A stretch of DNA of 53,879 nucleotides, taken from the NCBI GenBank assembly GCA_016787485.1, contig JAEUUL010000030.1:1-53879 (forward strand), in the 5' to 3' direction. The stretch is from Bacteroidota bacterium (GTDB lineage Bacteria > Bacteroidota > Bacteroidia > NS11-12g > UBA955). The translations under genes were made by a program, and so were the position numbers. The number at the start of each line of letters is the position of its first letter. Within the stretch, counting starts at the first letter, position 1. A model generated the notes under the pieces. That model was not told the origin of the DNA and did no database searches. It saw only the letters and a list, made by a program, of their open reading frames with translations. Below are positions 34,162-44,600 of this stretch, piece after piece.

Positions 34162-34404
34162 CACAACCAGTCATTTTATTCGTCAGTTCTGTCTGCATCG
34201 ACAGATGATTTAACCCTCAGATTCAGGAATCAAATCCAGAAAGTCAATCACTTCCCAATGCGCACTTATTCTATACATTTATACCACAAAAACATACAAT
34301 GTCCACATTTTACACAACCGACCAAATTACCTTTATGAACAGGGCTTAACGATATATTTTTATAAAAATTATGTGGATAATGTCAAACTTCTGTATGATT
34401 CTTC

Positions 34405-34412
34405 TATTTTTG
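34405..34412 (+). promoter_or_regulatory. Promoter -7 element TATTTTTG
   Basis: A perfect -7 box 10 bp before the first ATG of the giant repeat protein gene, in an AT-rich 261-bp gap (34162-34422). A standard -33 element is not visible. The gap holds no other feature. Confidence 0.42.
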
Positions 34413-34422
34413 CCTGTTCAAG

Positions 34423-37400
34423 ATGACAACAATGAATGCGAAAAAGCAACTAAGCCGATACGGCAAAGTACTGATTCTGATTGCCCTGACTGTATTTGCG
34501 CAGTCTGCCATGGCGGTTAACCGCTATTGGGTTGCCAACGGCGCCGGCCCCTTTGACTGGAACAACACTGCCCATTGGTCTGCCAGCTCAGGAGGAGCAA
34601 GCGGCGCTTCAGTTCCCGGTGTGAATGATCTGGCCATTTTTGATGGTGCCGGTGGCGCCAATGGCCCCTGCAGCATCAACACAAACGTGAGTGTTTCAGG
34701 TATCCAGATAAATGGCTACAACGGCACAATCACCCAAAATGCCTTCACCATCACCATGGCGGCAGACGGTTATTCGCAGAACTCCGGTACTTTTTCCGGC
34801 AGTGCAAGCGCAATCACCATCAACAGCACGGGCACATTTACCCTGACAGGCGGGTCCTTTACATCCACCTCAGGCACCCTTACTATTTCCGGTACCCGTG
34901 GTGCAAACCAAACCATATTCACCCACAGTGCTGGAACGTTTGCACACAACAACGGTACCGTAGCCCTGAACCCGGGCTCCGGTTGCACGCAGTACACTTT
35001 CACTGTAGATGTGCTGAACACAACCAGTTTCTACAATGTGTCCCTGCAGGCCACAACAGGTTGTTCACCGGTTATCATTACCACTGCTGGTTCAGACGTA
35101 ATCTATGTAAGCAACAATTTCACCCATTCCGATGGTATTTTCAATGGTCTGACCGAAGTTCAGGGCAATCTGCAGGTAAATGCAGGCGCTGACGGCGGCA
35201 CAGGAACCATAACCATTAACGGAACCGGCAGCCAGAATTTCGGCCAAAGCGGCACAGGCCGCACCGGACAGATTGTGGTGAATAAATCTGCAGGCGCATT
35301 TACTCCTGCAAGTGGAACCACCACTTTTTACATGCAGAGTTTCAGTTTGCAGAACGGTGGATTCACTGCGCCATCCGGCAATATGAACATCGGCGGAACT
35401 TGGAATCAGAACCTGACCATTTTCAGCCATACCGGAGGTACCTTCACACACAACAGTGGCACTGTGGTTATCAATCCCGGCAGCCCGTGCACACAATGGA
35501 CCCAAACAGTAGATGTACAGAACAATACACAATTTTACAATTTCACCATTCAAAGCACCACCGGTTGTGCAGCGCAAATTGTTACTACCAATGCCGGCGA
35601 CACCCTGGACATCCTTGGTGACCTGACCCATACCGATGGCATATTTAACGGATTGGCTGAACTCAAAGGCAATCTGGTGATCAATGCCGGTTCAGACGGC
35701 GGTTCCGGCACCATCATCTTCAATGGAACGGGTGCTCAGACCTATGCTCAGAATGCAGGCACTGCCCGTACAGGCCAAATCATCATCGATAAAGCTTCAG
35801 GTGCGGTGAGTGCAGCTACCGGAACCACCGACTTCTTCATGCAGTCATTTACCCTTGTGGCCGGTAATTTCACTGCGCCTGCCGGCAATATGAATGTGGG
35901 TGGTACATGGAACCAGAACCTGACCATCTTTAACCACACCGGTGGTATATTTAACCATAATAACGGCACAGTGACCATCAACGCCAACAGTCCCTGCACG
36001 CAGTGGACACAAACTGTTGATGTTTTAAATTCTACACAATTTTATCATTTCACCGTTCAAAGCACCACAGGTTGTGCTGCACAAATTGTAACCACTGCTG
36101 CCGGTGATACCCTGGATGTTCTGGGTAACTTTACCCATACCGATGGTATTTATAATGGCATAGCCGAACTGAAAGGCAACCTGATTATCAATTCAGGATC
36201 TGACGGTGGAACCGGCATCATTATCTTTAATGGCACAGGTGCTCAAACCTATTATCAGGCAGCAGGTGTAGCCAGAACAGGTCAGATATACGTAAACAAA
36301 ACCTCGGGTGCCGTTACTCCAGCTGCTGGCAGCAACGATTTGTTCTGTCAACGCTTTTTCCTCCAGTCAGGTGACTTTACCGCACCCAGCGGAACACTGA
36401 ATGTAGGTGGTGTTTGGACCAGCAATCAAACCATTTTCAGCCATACCGGCGGTTTGTTCAGTCACAACTTCGGCACTGTGGAAATCAACCCGAATTCCCC
36501 CTGCACTCAATACACCTTTACTGTGAGTGTGCTCACCGGAACAACCTTTAACAATTTCATTGTAAACGGCACCACAGGTTGTGCTGCTCCGATTATCACC
36601 ACCGGAGCCGGCCAGGAAATACAGTGCGACAACAACTTTACACACAAAGACGGTATCCTGAACGGGATTTTCAAATTCCGTGGGAACCTGACCATCGCTG
36701 CAACTTCCGACGGTGGTACAGGTATCATTACCGCCAATGGAACCGGTTTCCAGCAATATACTTATGCAGCAGGTGCAGCCCGTACCTGTCAGATTAAAGT
36801 AGACAAGGCCGCAGGTGTATTATCCGCCGCAACAGGAACCAATTCACTCTCATGCCAGAGTTTCACTCTGGTATCAGGCCGCTTCATTGCCCCAAGAGGT
36901 ATAATGAATATCGGCGGACCCTGGGATGTTGATACTACCCTGTTTAACCAGATTGGCGGTTCTTTTGATGCGGACAGTGGCACAGTAACGATTAACCCGA
37001 ATCTGCCATGCACACAACGCACCTTTACAATCAATGTAAATGCAGGAACATGGTTCTACAACCTGAACATTAACGGTACGACCGGTTGCGCTACCCCAAT
37101 CATCCGCAGCGCCACCGGTGATGTTGTTGAAATCGCCAACGACTTTACGCATACGGATGGAATCATCCAGGGCAGCTACCGTTTCAAAGGCAACCTGATT
37201 ATAGGCGCCTTGTCTGACGGAGGAACTGCTACGATTGCTGCCATTGGCGGAGGTACACAAACCTATACTCAGGCAGCAGGCGCACCCCGTACCTGTCAGA
37301 TCATTGTAAACAAACCTACCGGAACCTTTGAGGCTGCAGTGGGTACTACCAACTTTAGTGTACAGTCTCTGAGCCTGCAAAGTGGTACATTTAAGGCCCC

Positions 37401-40400
37401 CACTGGTGTGCTGAACATCGGCGGCACCTGGGATGTAAATACAACCCTGTTGAATCACACAGGAGGCACATTCCAGCACAACAATGGAACGCTGACCCTC
37501 AACCCCAATACCCCCTGCACGCAGCGCACCTTTACACTGGATGTTCTGCCTGCAACCACCTTCTATAATTTGACATTCAACGGCACTACAGGTTGCAGTA
37601 ATCCCATCTTTATCAACGGTGCGGGAGACACACTGGATGTGTTGAACGCATTAACCTACACAAATGGTATCTGCAATGGAGCCGTGGAAGTGGGAGGAAA
37701 CGTGACCGTAGCCAGCACCCATGACGGTGGCAACGGTCGTCTGATTTTCAAAGGAACCGGCAATCAGAACTTTACCCTTACCGGTGCCACAGCATTGTTT
37801 GACGGACCGGTTGTGGTTGCAAAACCTTCCGGCAACGTAGTACTTGGTTCTGATTTCACCATGGACGCTGCGGGAACTTCCCTGAATCTGGTAAGCGGAA
37901 ACATCAACACCTCAAGTGGGACTCTCCTTCGTGTGGACCGCACCATCACCATTAACGGTGGCAGCGCAACCAGCTTTGTAGACGGACCTATGCTGCGCAT
38001 GGTAGCCTTCAATGGCGCTACCAGCAACCTTTTCTTCCCGATAGGCAAAGGTGGCCGTTACCGTCAGGCATACCTGAATGTAACCCACAATGCAGCAACC
38101 AACTTTAACTATACTGCAGAAGTTATCAATTCCAGTGCTCAGGCTCTGGCATATACCCTCCCAGGTTCTATAGACAAGGTATCTCCGGTTCGTTACTGGC
38201 AGATAGACCGTTCGGCCGCCGGCAACCTGACAGCTGCCAGCGTGCAATTGTTCTACGGCTCTGATGACGGTGTAACCGACAACGCCAACCTCCGGATTGC
38301 ACAGGGCACCGGTGGTAACTGGGTGAATCTGGGTGGTACTGGCTCAGCTAATGGCTCAGGCAGCATTACCTCTTCTGTGAACTTCACATCCTTTAGTCCA
38401 TTCACGGTTTCCAATGCAACCGGAGGCTCCAACTTCCCCGGTTCTGCTCTGGATTTTGTGGGTGGAAATGATTATGTAAATGTGGCTTCTGGCGGCGGAC
38501 TCAACAACCTGCAGGAAGGCACCATAGAAATGTGGGTGAAATGGTCCGGTACTCAGGACGTGGGCTATTCAAGTTCAGCCTGGGGTGCAGTTTTGGGTCG
38601 CCAAAGCAACGGCGTTTTCAGCAATCAGGTTATCGGCTTGAATGGTTCGAATCCCGCAACAGCAAAAATCGTTTGGAAACCCTATGCCTTCACAACCAAT
38701 GCAATTGTTTCCACAGCAACACCAGGAAACAATGTGTGGAATCACATCGCCATCACATACAAATCCGGTGAACATAAAATGTATATCAACGGTGTGCTCG
38801 ACAATACCGGCACAACCACAGGAACGATAAACAACAACAGTTCTATACCGCTGACCATCGGCGCATGGATAGGCGATGGGGATTGCTTCAGTACCAGCAG
38901 AATGGATGAAGTACGTATCTGGAACAGAATCCTTTGCCAGGCGGAGATCGTGAACAACATGAACTGTGAGATACCTACCACAGCTTCAGGTTTGTTGGCC
39001 AACTACCACTTCAATGAAGGAATCGGAGAAGGCACAAATACCGGTGTTACCAACCTGCCTGATGCTACCGGAAATGGCTGGAACGGCACACTTACCAACA
39101 TGGCTCTCAGCGGCACCACATCAAACTGGGTGAGTGAAGGTGCCGTAGGAAATGGCATTTCCTGTGGACTGTATGGACCCGAAATCAATGTTAAAGGCAA
39201 CAGCACAAATATTGTGGATGGAGATGTAACTCCCTCTGCCGGTGACCATACGGATTTTGGCAGTATTGCCGTTGCTGCTCCTTTCACACGCACTTATACC
39301 ATAGAAAATCTGGGAATTTCACCCCTTACCGTTAGTTCTATCACTGTAACCGGCACACACGCTTCTATGTTTGTTGCAGGAAGCCTCAGCCCTGCGGGCC
39401 CGATACCTGTAAGCGGTTCAGCTACCGTTACGGTGACCTTTACACCCACCAGTACCGGGGTTAAAGATGCCACTCTGAATATATTCAGTACCGATTGCGA
39501 TGAAGCAACCTATGACTTTGCACTTCAGGGTACCGGTGCAACCGCAGGCGCTGCCCTGAATTTTGACGGAACCAATGACTACATAGACCTGGGTAACCCT
39601 TCCCAGTTGAATTTCTCTAAAACCACTCCTTTCTCAATCGAAACCTGGGCAAGGTTCATCAGCGGTGCCACACAGGATCAGCAACTCGTTTCCAAAACGG
39701 GTACAACCAACCCCAACGGATGGGGTCTTCAATGCACAGAAGGTGCAGGCCGCATGGGTAAAATAGAATTCTATCTGCTGGGCAATTACAGCAACGCCAG
39801 TCAGAACATGTGGATCCGTTCCAACTACCCCACAGATATCCGCGACAATACCTGGCACCATATTGCAGCTACTTACGATGGCTCAAACAGCTCATCCGGT
39901 TTGCACATCTATATAGACGGTGTGGATTATGGCGCGACCCAAATACAAAACAACACCATAGCCTCTGGTGACATCACCAACTCATACAATGCAAAAGTGG
40001 GCGGTCTGTGGACATACAGCGGTGGTCCGGCAGAATACATGTATGGTGAACTGGATGAAACCCGGATTTGGTCTAAAGCCCTTTGCGCCAATGAAATCAC
40101 TTCACGCCGCAACTGTGAAATTTCTACCAGCTACAACAACCTGGTTCTGAATTACCATTACAATCAGGGTCTGGCCAGTGGAACCAATACCTCAATTACC
40201 ACCGCTACGGATGCCAGTCCTGCCGGTATCAATGGCACTCTCACCAACTTTGCGCTGACCGGTGCCTCTTCCAACTGGATCAGCCCGGGTGCTGTAACCA
40301 GCGGTGTAAGCTGTGCCAACCAATGTGACAGCACAAGTGCAGTACCTACTGCTGCCGGCACCTACACTTCTGCCATGAGCTATACCAGCCCCAGCAGCGG

Positions 40401-41478
40401 ATTCACACACTACTGCGATTGCCAGGGTAACCTGTTGCTGTCATTGAAATTGGGTGGATCTGGTGCAGTGGTACCTGAAAATGCCGTTCAACTGAAAATC
40501 AACAGCACTGGTGCCGTGTTCTACACCCAGCATACCGGTTTTGTAGGCAATACCTTTGGTTATGCTGCCATGGACCGTACCTGGGATGTGGATGCAACCA
40601 CCCAACCCAGCAGCCATGTAAATGTGCGCTACTATTTCAACAACAATGATGTAACCGCAGTGCACAATACCCTGGTGGGCAACTCTCTGCCCGGCATTTT
40701 TGGTCCGAACGACATGACCTTCTGGAAGGTGATTAACGATACCAAACCGGCCCACTCTCAGGTACCCAACCTGAACCAGTGGGATGTGAAAGTTCTTTCA
40801 TACTCTCTGAATCCCACAGACAGCACCTGGGTAATAGGCAACCGCGGAGGCGGAAACTACTTTGCCCAGTTTAAAGTGTGGGGCTTCTCCGGCGGTGGTG
40901 GTGGTGCCGGTCCTCTGGGACTCACTCCCCTGCCTGTAGAGCTGTTGTATCTGACTGCCAATGGCATCAAAGACCAATACATTCAGGTGAAATGGGCTAC
41001 TGCCACAGAAACAAATACTGCCACCTATACTGTAGAACGCAGCGAAGATGGCAAAACATGGATTCCCATGGGTAATGTAAGTGCGGCAGGCAACAGTCAG
41101 GAACGCAGGAACTACCAGTTCAACGACTTCCAGGTGGTGGCCAACCGTATCTATTACTATCGCTTGAAAGTGATTGAAATCGACGGCAGTGCACAAAACA
41201 CCCAGATTGTATCTGCAAAACTGGGAAGCACTTTGCCTGCCACATTGAAACTTTATCCAAATCCCACCAGCACTACGCTGAACATCAGCTGGCCTGCAGG
41301 TACGGATGAAGCCGACATGACATTGCACACCTCAGACGGCAAACTGGTTTGGACCCGCCATATGTTTACCGGAACTGACCGCAGTGTGGATGTAAGCAAC
41401 CTTTCAAACGGTGTGTACATGCTATCCACCCGCATGAATGGTGAAGTGGTTCACAGCCGGGTGATGATTCAGCGTTAA
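34423..41478 (+). CDS. Giant repeat/LamG surface protein 1, T9SS type A
   Basis: A 2351-residue secreted protein. After a signal peptide (VLILIALTVFAQSAMA) comes a head with RYWVANGAGPFDWNN, then six repeats of 168-169 residues starting near residues 168, 336, 505, 674, 843 and 1012, each with one Cys pair 26 residues apart. A LamG-type domain (about 1341-1535; ALDFVGGNDYV, MDEVRIWNR), a choice-of-anchor-D domain (about 1585-1705; PEINVKGNS, LQGTG) and a second LamG (about 1711-1900) follow, then a conserved Cys-containing module and a type A T9SS sorting domain (LKLYPNPTS to the end). Likely a long fibrous adhesin or glycan-binding surface protein. ATG 34423 and ATG 34432 are both usable starts. 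A paralogue follows in tandem. Confidence 0.9.
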   Translation: MTTMNAKKQLSRYGKVLILIALTVFAQSAMAVNRYWVANGAGPFDWNNTAHWSASSGGASGASVPGVNDLAIFDGAGGANGPCSINTNVSVSGIQINGYNGTITQNAFTITMAADGYSQNSGTFSGSASAITINSTGTFTLTGGSFTSTSGTLTISGTRGANQTIFTHSAGTFAHNNGTVALNPGSGCTQYTFTVDVLNTTSFYNVSLQATTGCSPVIITTAGSDVIYVSNNFTHSDGIFNGLTEVQGNLQVNAGADGGTGTITINGTGSQNFGQSGTGRTGQIVVNKSAGAFTPASGTTTFYMQSFSLQNGGFTAPSGNMNIGGTWNQNLTIFSHTGGTFTHNSGTVVINPGSPCTQWTQTVDVQNNTQFYNFTIQSTTGCAAQIVTTNAGDTLDILGDLTHTDGIFNGLAELKGNLVINAGSDGGSGTIIFNGTGAQTYAQNAGTARTGQIIIDKASGAVSAATGTTDFFMQSFTLVAGNFTAPAGNMNVGGTWNQNLTIFNHTGGIFNHNNGTVTINANSPCTQWTQTVDVLNSTQFYHFTVQSTTGCAAQIVTTAAGDTLDVLGNFTHTDGIYNGIAELKGNLIINSGSDGGTGIIIFNGTGAQTYYQAAGVARTGQIYVNKTSGAVTPAAGSNDLFCQRFFLQSGDFTAPSGTLNVGGVWTSNQTIFSHTGGLFSHNFGTVEINPNSPCTQYTFTVSVLTGTTFNNFIVNGTTGCAAPIITTGAGQEIQCDNNFTHKDGILNGIFKFRGNLTIAATSDGGTGIITANGTGFQQYTYAAGAARTCQIKVDKAAGVLSAATGTNSLSCQSFTLVSGRFIAPRGIMNIGGPWDVDTTLFNQIGGSFDADSGTVTINPNLPCTQRTFTINVNAGTWFYNLNINGTTGCATPIIRSATGDVVEIANDFTHTDGIIQGSYRFKGNLIIGALSDGGTATIAAIGGGTQTYTQAAGAPRTCQIIVNKPTGTFEAAVGTTNFSVQSLSLQSGTFKAPTGVLNIGGTWDVNTTLLNHTGGTFQHNNGTLTLNPNTPCTQRTFTLDVLPATTFYNLTFNGTTGCSNPIFINGAGDTLDVLNALTYTNGICNGAVEVGGNVTVASTHDGGNGRLIFKGTGNQNFTLTGATALFDGPVVVAKPSGNVVLGSDFTMDAAGTSLNLVSGNINTSSGTLLRVDRTITINGGSATSFVDGPMLRMVAFNGATSNLFFPIGKGGRYRQAYLNVTHNAATNFNYTAEVINSSAQALAYTLPGSIDKVSPVRYWQIDRSAAGNLTAASVQLFYGSDDGVTDNANLRIAQGTGGNWVNLGGTGSANGSGSITSSVNFTSFSPFTVSNATGGSNFPGSALDFVGGNDYVNVASGGGLNNLQEGTIEMWVKWSGTQDVGYSSSAWGAVLGRQSNGVFSNQVIGLNGSNPATAKIVWKPYAFTTNAIVSTATPGNNVWNHIAITYKSGEHKMYINGVLDNTGTTTGTINNNSSIPLTIGAWIGDGDCFSTSRMDEVRIWNRILCQAEIVNNMNCEIPTTASGLLANYHFNEGIGEGTNTGVTNLPDATGNGWNGTLTNMALSGTTSNWVSEGAVGNGISCGLYGPEINVKGNSTNIVDGDVTPSAGDHTDFGSIAVAAPFTRTYTIENLGISPLTVSSITVTGTHASMFVAGSLSPAGPIPVSGSATVTVTFTPTSTGVKDATLNIFSTDCDEATYDFALQGTGATAGAALNFDGTNDYIDLGNPSQLNFSKTTPFSIETWARFISGATQDQQLVSKTGTTNPNGWGLQCTEGAGRMGKIEFYLLGNYSNASQNMWIRSNYPTDIRDNTWHHIAATYDGSNSSSGLHIYIDGVDYGATQIQNNTIASGDITNSYNAKVGGLWTYSGGPAEYMYGELDETRIWSKALCANEITSRRNCEISTSYNNLVLNYHYNQGLASGTNTSITTATDASPAGINGTLTNFALTGASSNWISPGAVTSGVSCANQCDSTSAVPTAAGTYTSAMSYTSPSSGFTHYCDCQGNLLLSLKLGGSGAVVPENAVQLKINSTGAVFYTQHTGFVGNTFGYAAMDRTWDVDATTQPSSHVNVRYYFNNNDVTAVHNTLVGNSLPGIFGPNDMTFWKVINDTKPAHSQVPNLNQWDVKVLSYSLNPTDSTWVIGNRGGGNYFAQFKVWGFSGGGGGAGPLGLTPLPVELLYLTANGIKDQYIQVKWATATETNTATYTVERSEDGKTWIPMGNVSAAGNSQERRNYQFNDFQVVANRIYYYRLKVIEIDGSAQNTQIVSAKLGSTLPATLKLYPNPTSTTLNISWPAGTDEADMTLHTSDGKLVWTRHMFTGTDRSVDVSNLSNGVYMLSTRMNGEVVHSRVMIQR
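34924..37962 (+). repeat. Six coding repeats of 504-507 bp
   Basis: Repeat starts (a His codon in the (S/N)HTGGxFxHN block) lie at 34924, 35428, 35935, 36442, 36949 and 37456, so the period is 504 bp once and 507 bp four times. Shared blocks are PCTQxTxTVDV, TTGC, THTDGI, GNLxI and ARTxQI. The last copy loses similarity in its second half. Confidence 0.88.
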
Positions 41479-41500
41479 TCCATTCACTGACATTCTTAAA

Positions 41501-41529
41501 AGAGGCCGGAAATCCGGCCTCTTTTTTTG
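41501..41529 (+). terminator. Intrinsic terminator of giant gene 1
   Basis: Perfect inverted repeat AGAGGCCGGA-AA-TCCGGCCTCT followed by a T tract, 22 bp after the stop codon. It separates transcription of the two giant genes. Confidence 0.88.
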
Positions 41530-41557
41530 TGCTTAACCACAGGTATATTCGTATCTT

Positions 41558-41590
41558 TTTGTTTGTTTCAAGGACTTAGCACTATATTCG
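41558..41590 (+). promoter_or_regulatory. Promoter TTTG-N21/17-TATATTCG
   Basis: TATATTCG (41583-41590) is one base from the -7 consensus; TTTG at 41558-41561 or 41562-41565 gives spacers of 21 or 17 bp. A second TATATTCG is at 41544-41551. The ATG at 41621 lies 30 bp downstream, so the second giant gene has its own promoter. Confidence 0.5.
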
Positions 41591-41620
41591 TAGGTTCAAG
41601 TGAATACCTCCAAAATTGCA

Positions 41621-44600
41621 ATGAAACCCCAAATGAATAAACTTTTTGCCCTGGCAGGGCTGATTCTGTGTTCGGTGCAGGCATCAAATGCCGCCTCCCG
41701 TTTTTGGATCAGTGCTTCCAATTCGAACTGGAACAACACAAGCAACTGGTCTGCAACTTCCGGCGGCGCTGGCGGCGCAGCCGTTCCCGGTGCAAACGAC
41801 ACGGCCTACTTCGATGGAGTAAGCGGTGCCAACGGCAACTGCGGTATTGACGCCAACGTGACTGTGGCCGGTATCCGCATTGACGGGTATACCGGAACCA
41901 TTTCTCAAAATGCCTTTACCATGACCATGGGTATTAAAGGTTTTTATCAGAACTCCGGCACATTTACAGGGAGCTCAAGCGCGTTCACCATCAACTCCAC
42001 CGGGGTGTTCACACTGGCAGGTGGCTCTTTTACCGCCACATCCGGCAACTTTACCATCACCGGCAGCAGAGGAGCAAGTCAAACCATTTTCACCCATAGC
42101 GCCGGTACATTCAGCCATAACGGCGGAACCGTTGTACTAAATCCTCAACAACCCGGCTGTTCTCAGATTACCTACACAGCAGATGTATTGAACACCACTG
42201 TTTTCAATAACCTGACATTCAACGCCACCCCCAGTTGCGGTATCAATGCCATCATCACCTCTGGTCTTGCCGATGTGCTGACTGCGTCAGGAACCATTAC
42301 CCATACCGATGGCATATTCAATGGTTGGGCAAGTTTCGAAGGCAACCTGATTGTTGGTGCTGCCGCAGACGGTGGCACCGGAACCATTGCCGCCAACGGA
42401 ACATCTACACAGACTTATACATATACTGCAGGTGGACGCACAGCCAAAATCGAAGTCAACAAAAGTTCAGGCAGTTTTGACGCCGCCACCGGAACCACTG
42501 CCCTCAGTTGTCAGGGTTTCAATCTGGCTGCCGGTACATTTAACGCCCCTACCGGGTCTTTAAATGTCGGAGGCACTTTAACTACAAGCCAAACTGTGTT
42601 CAGCCATAGTGGCGGAACCTTTAACCACAACAACGGCACAGTATCAATAAACCCCAACCAACCCAGCTGTTCCCAGCTCACTTTTACGGTTGACGTAATA
42701 CCAGCAACCTTGTTTGGCAGTCTGCAACTGAATGCTACCCCCAGTTGTGGCATCAACCCCATTATTACAAGTGCCTCAGGCGATGTTTTAACCTGCGACA
42801 ATGACGTTACCCATACGGATGGCATTTTCAGCGGCAACATCTCCTTCAAAGGCAATCTGGTTGTATCAAATACAGCTGATGGCGGCACAGGCATCTTTAC
42901 CGCAGAAGGCAACGCCAATCAAACCTATGCCTTCACAACCGGAGGAGCACGCACCTGCCAACTCGTGGTAAACAAATCAGGCGGAAGCCTTTCGGCCGCC
43001 ACAGGAACCACAGACCTGAGCATACAGGCATTCACCCTTACCGCTGGTACATTCAATGCCCCGACCGGCACACTGAATATCGGCGGAACCTGGACTACAA
43101 GCCAAACCCTGTTTACCCATACTGCCGGTACCTTTAACCACAACTCCGGCACTGTAAACTTTAATCCCAATCAGCCCAGTTGTACGCAACTTACCTTTAC
43201 CGCTGATGTTTCAGGCACAACCGTATTTAACAATGTGACTGTTCAGGCTACACCCAGTTGCGGTATCAATCCCATATTCACTACTGCCACTGGAGACGTT
43301 ATTAATGCAGTTGGCAATTTCACCCATACAGATGGAATATTTAACGGACAACTATCCTTTGAAAAAGACCTGAATATCGCATCAACTTCCGATGGCGGAT
43401 CAGGAACAATCACCGCAGATGGCAGCAGTTTCCAATACTATACCTATTCGAGTGGCGCAGCACGTACCTGTAAAATTGTGGTGAACAAACCATCAGGTGT
43501 TCTCGCACCTGCTACCGGCGTTACCGATCTTTCAGCACAAAGTTTCACCTTGCAGCAGGGGCATTTTGTGGCTCCAAGCGGTACCTTCAACATTGGCGGC
43601 ACATGGGCTACAAGCCAAACACTGTTCACCCACACCGGTGGTTACTTTGACCACAACAGCGGTACTGTTTTGATTAACCCCAACCAACCCAGCTGTACAC
43701 AACTGACTTTCACCCTGGATGTATTGCCCGGTATCGACTTTTATAACCTGACCATCAATGCCACACCCAGTTGCGGCATCAATCCCATTGTTGTAACAGC
43801 CAGTGGAGATGTGCCCAACGTGGCCAATACCCTTACACATACTGATGGTATCCTGAATGGTACCTTCACCCTGAAAAAGGACCTGGTGATAGCCAGTACA
43901 TCAGACGGTGGCACTGGTGTGGTTACTGTAGATGGAAATGGAGCACAAACCTATACTTTCCCAACCGGTGGAAGCCGCACCTGTAAGATCGTAGTGAATA
44001 AACCTACCGGAAGTTTCGGCCCGGCAGTGGGAACCACAGATTTCTCCATACAGGCACTGGCCATACAGTCCGGCGATTTCAAGGCCCCCACAGGTGTTCT
44101 GAATATTGGCGGAACCTGGACCGTAAACACCATCATATTCCAGCAAACCGGCGGAACCTTTACCCACAACGGCGGTACCACCCAAATGAACCCCAATCAG
44201 CCCAGTTGCACGCAGCTCACATTCACCATGGATGTGGCAAACAATACTGTGTTTAACAACCTGAACCTGAATGCGACTCCCAGTTGCGGCATCAATGCCA
44301 TACTGGCAGGCGGCAGCGGCGACACTGTTGAAGCTGTGGGTACACTTACCTATACAAACGGTATCTGCAACGCCATGATGGAAGCTTCCGGCAATGTGAC
44401 TGTAACCTCTGGTTATGACGGTGGAACAGGTAAACTGATTTTTGCCGGAGGAAATAACCAAACCTTTGATCTTACAGGAGCTACAAACCTTTTTGATGCC
44501 AATATCAATGTAAATAAGACTGGTGGCGCAGTTACCCTGAATTCTGTGTGCACCATGGATGGCGCCGGACAATCTCTGAATCTGGTAAGTGGCAACATCA

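Noticed and set aside
34924..37962. Mobile element or phage origin for the 507-bp repeats
   Set aside because: The repeats are in frame, keep coding constraints and lie inside one gene; there are no terminal inverted repeats or transposase.
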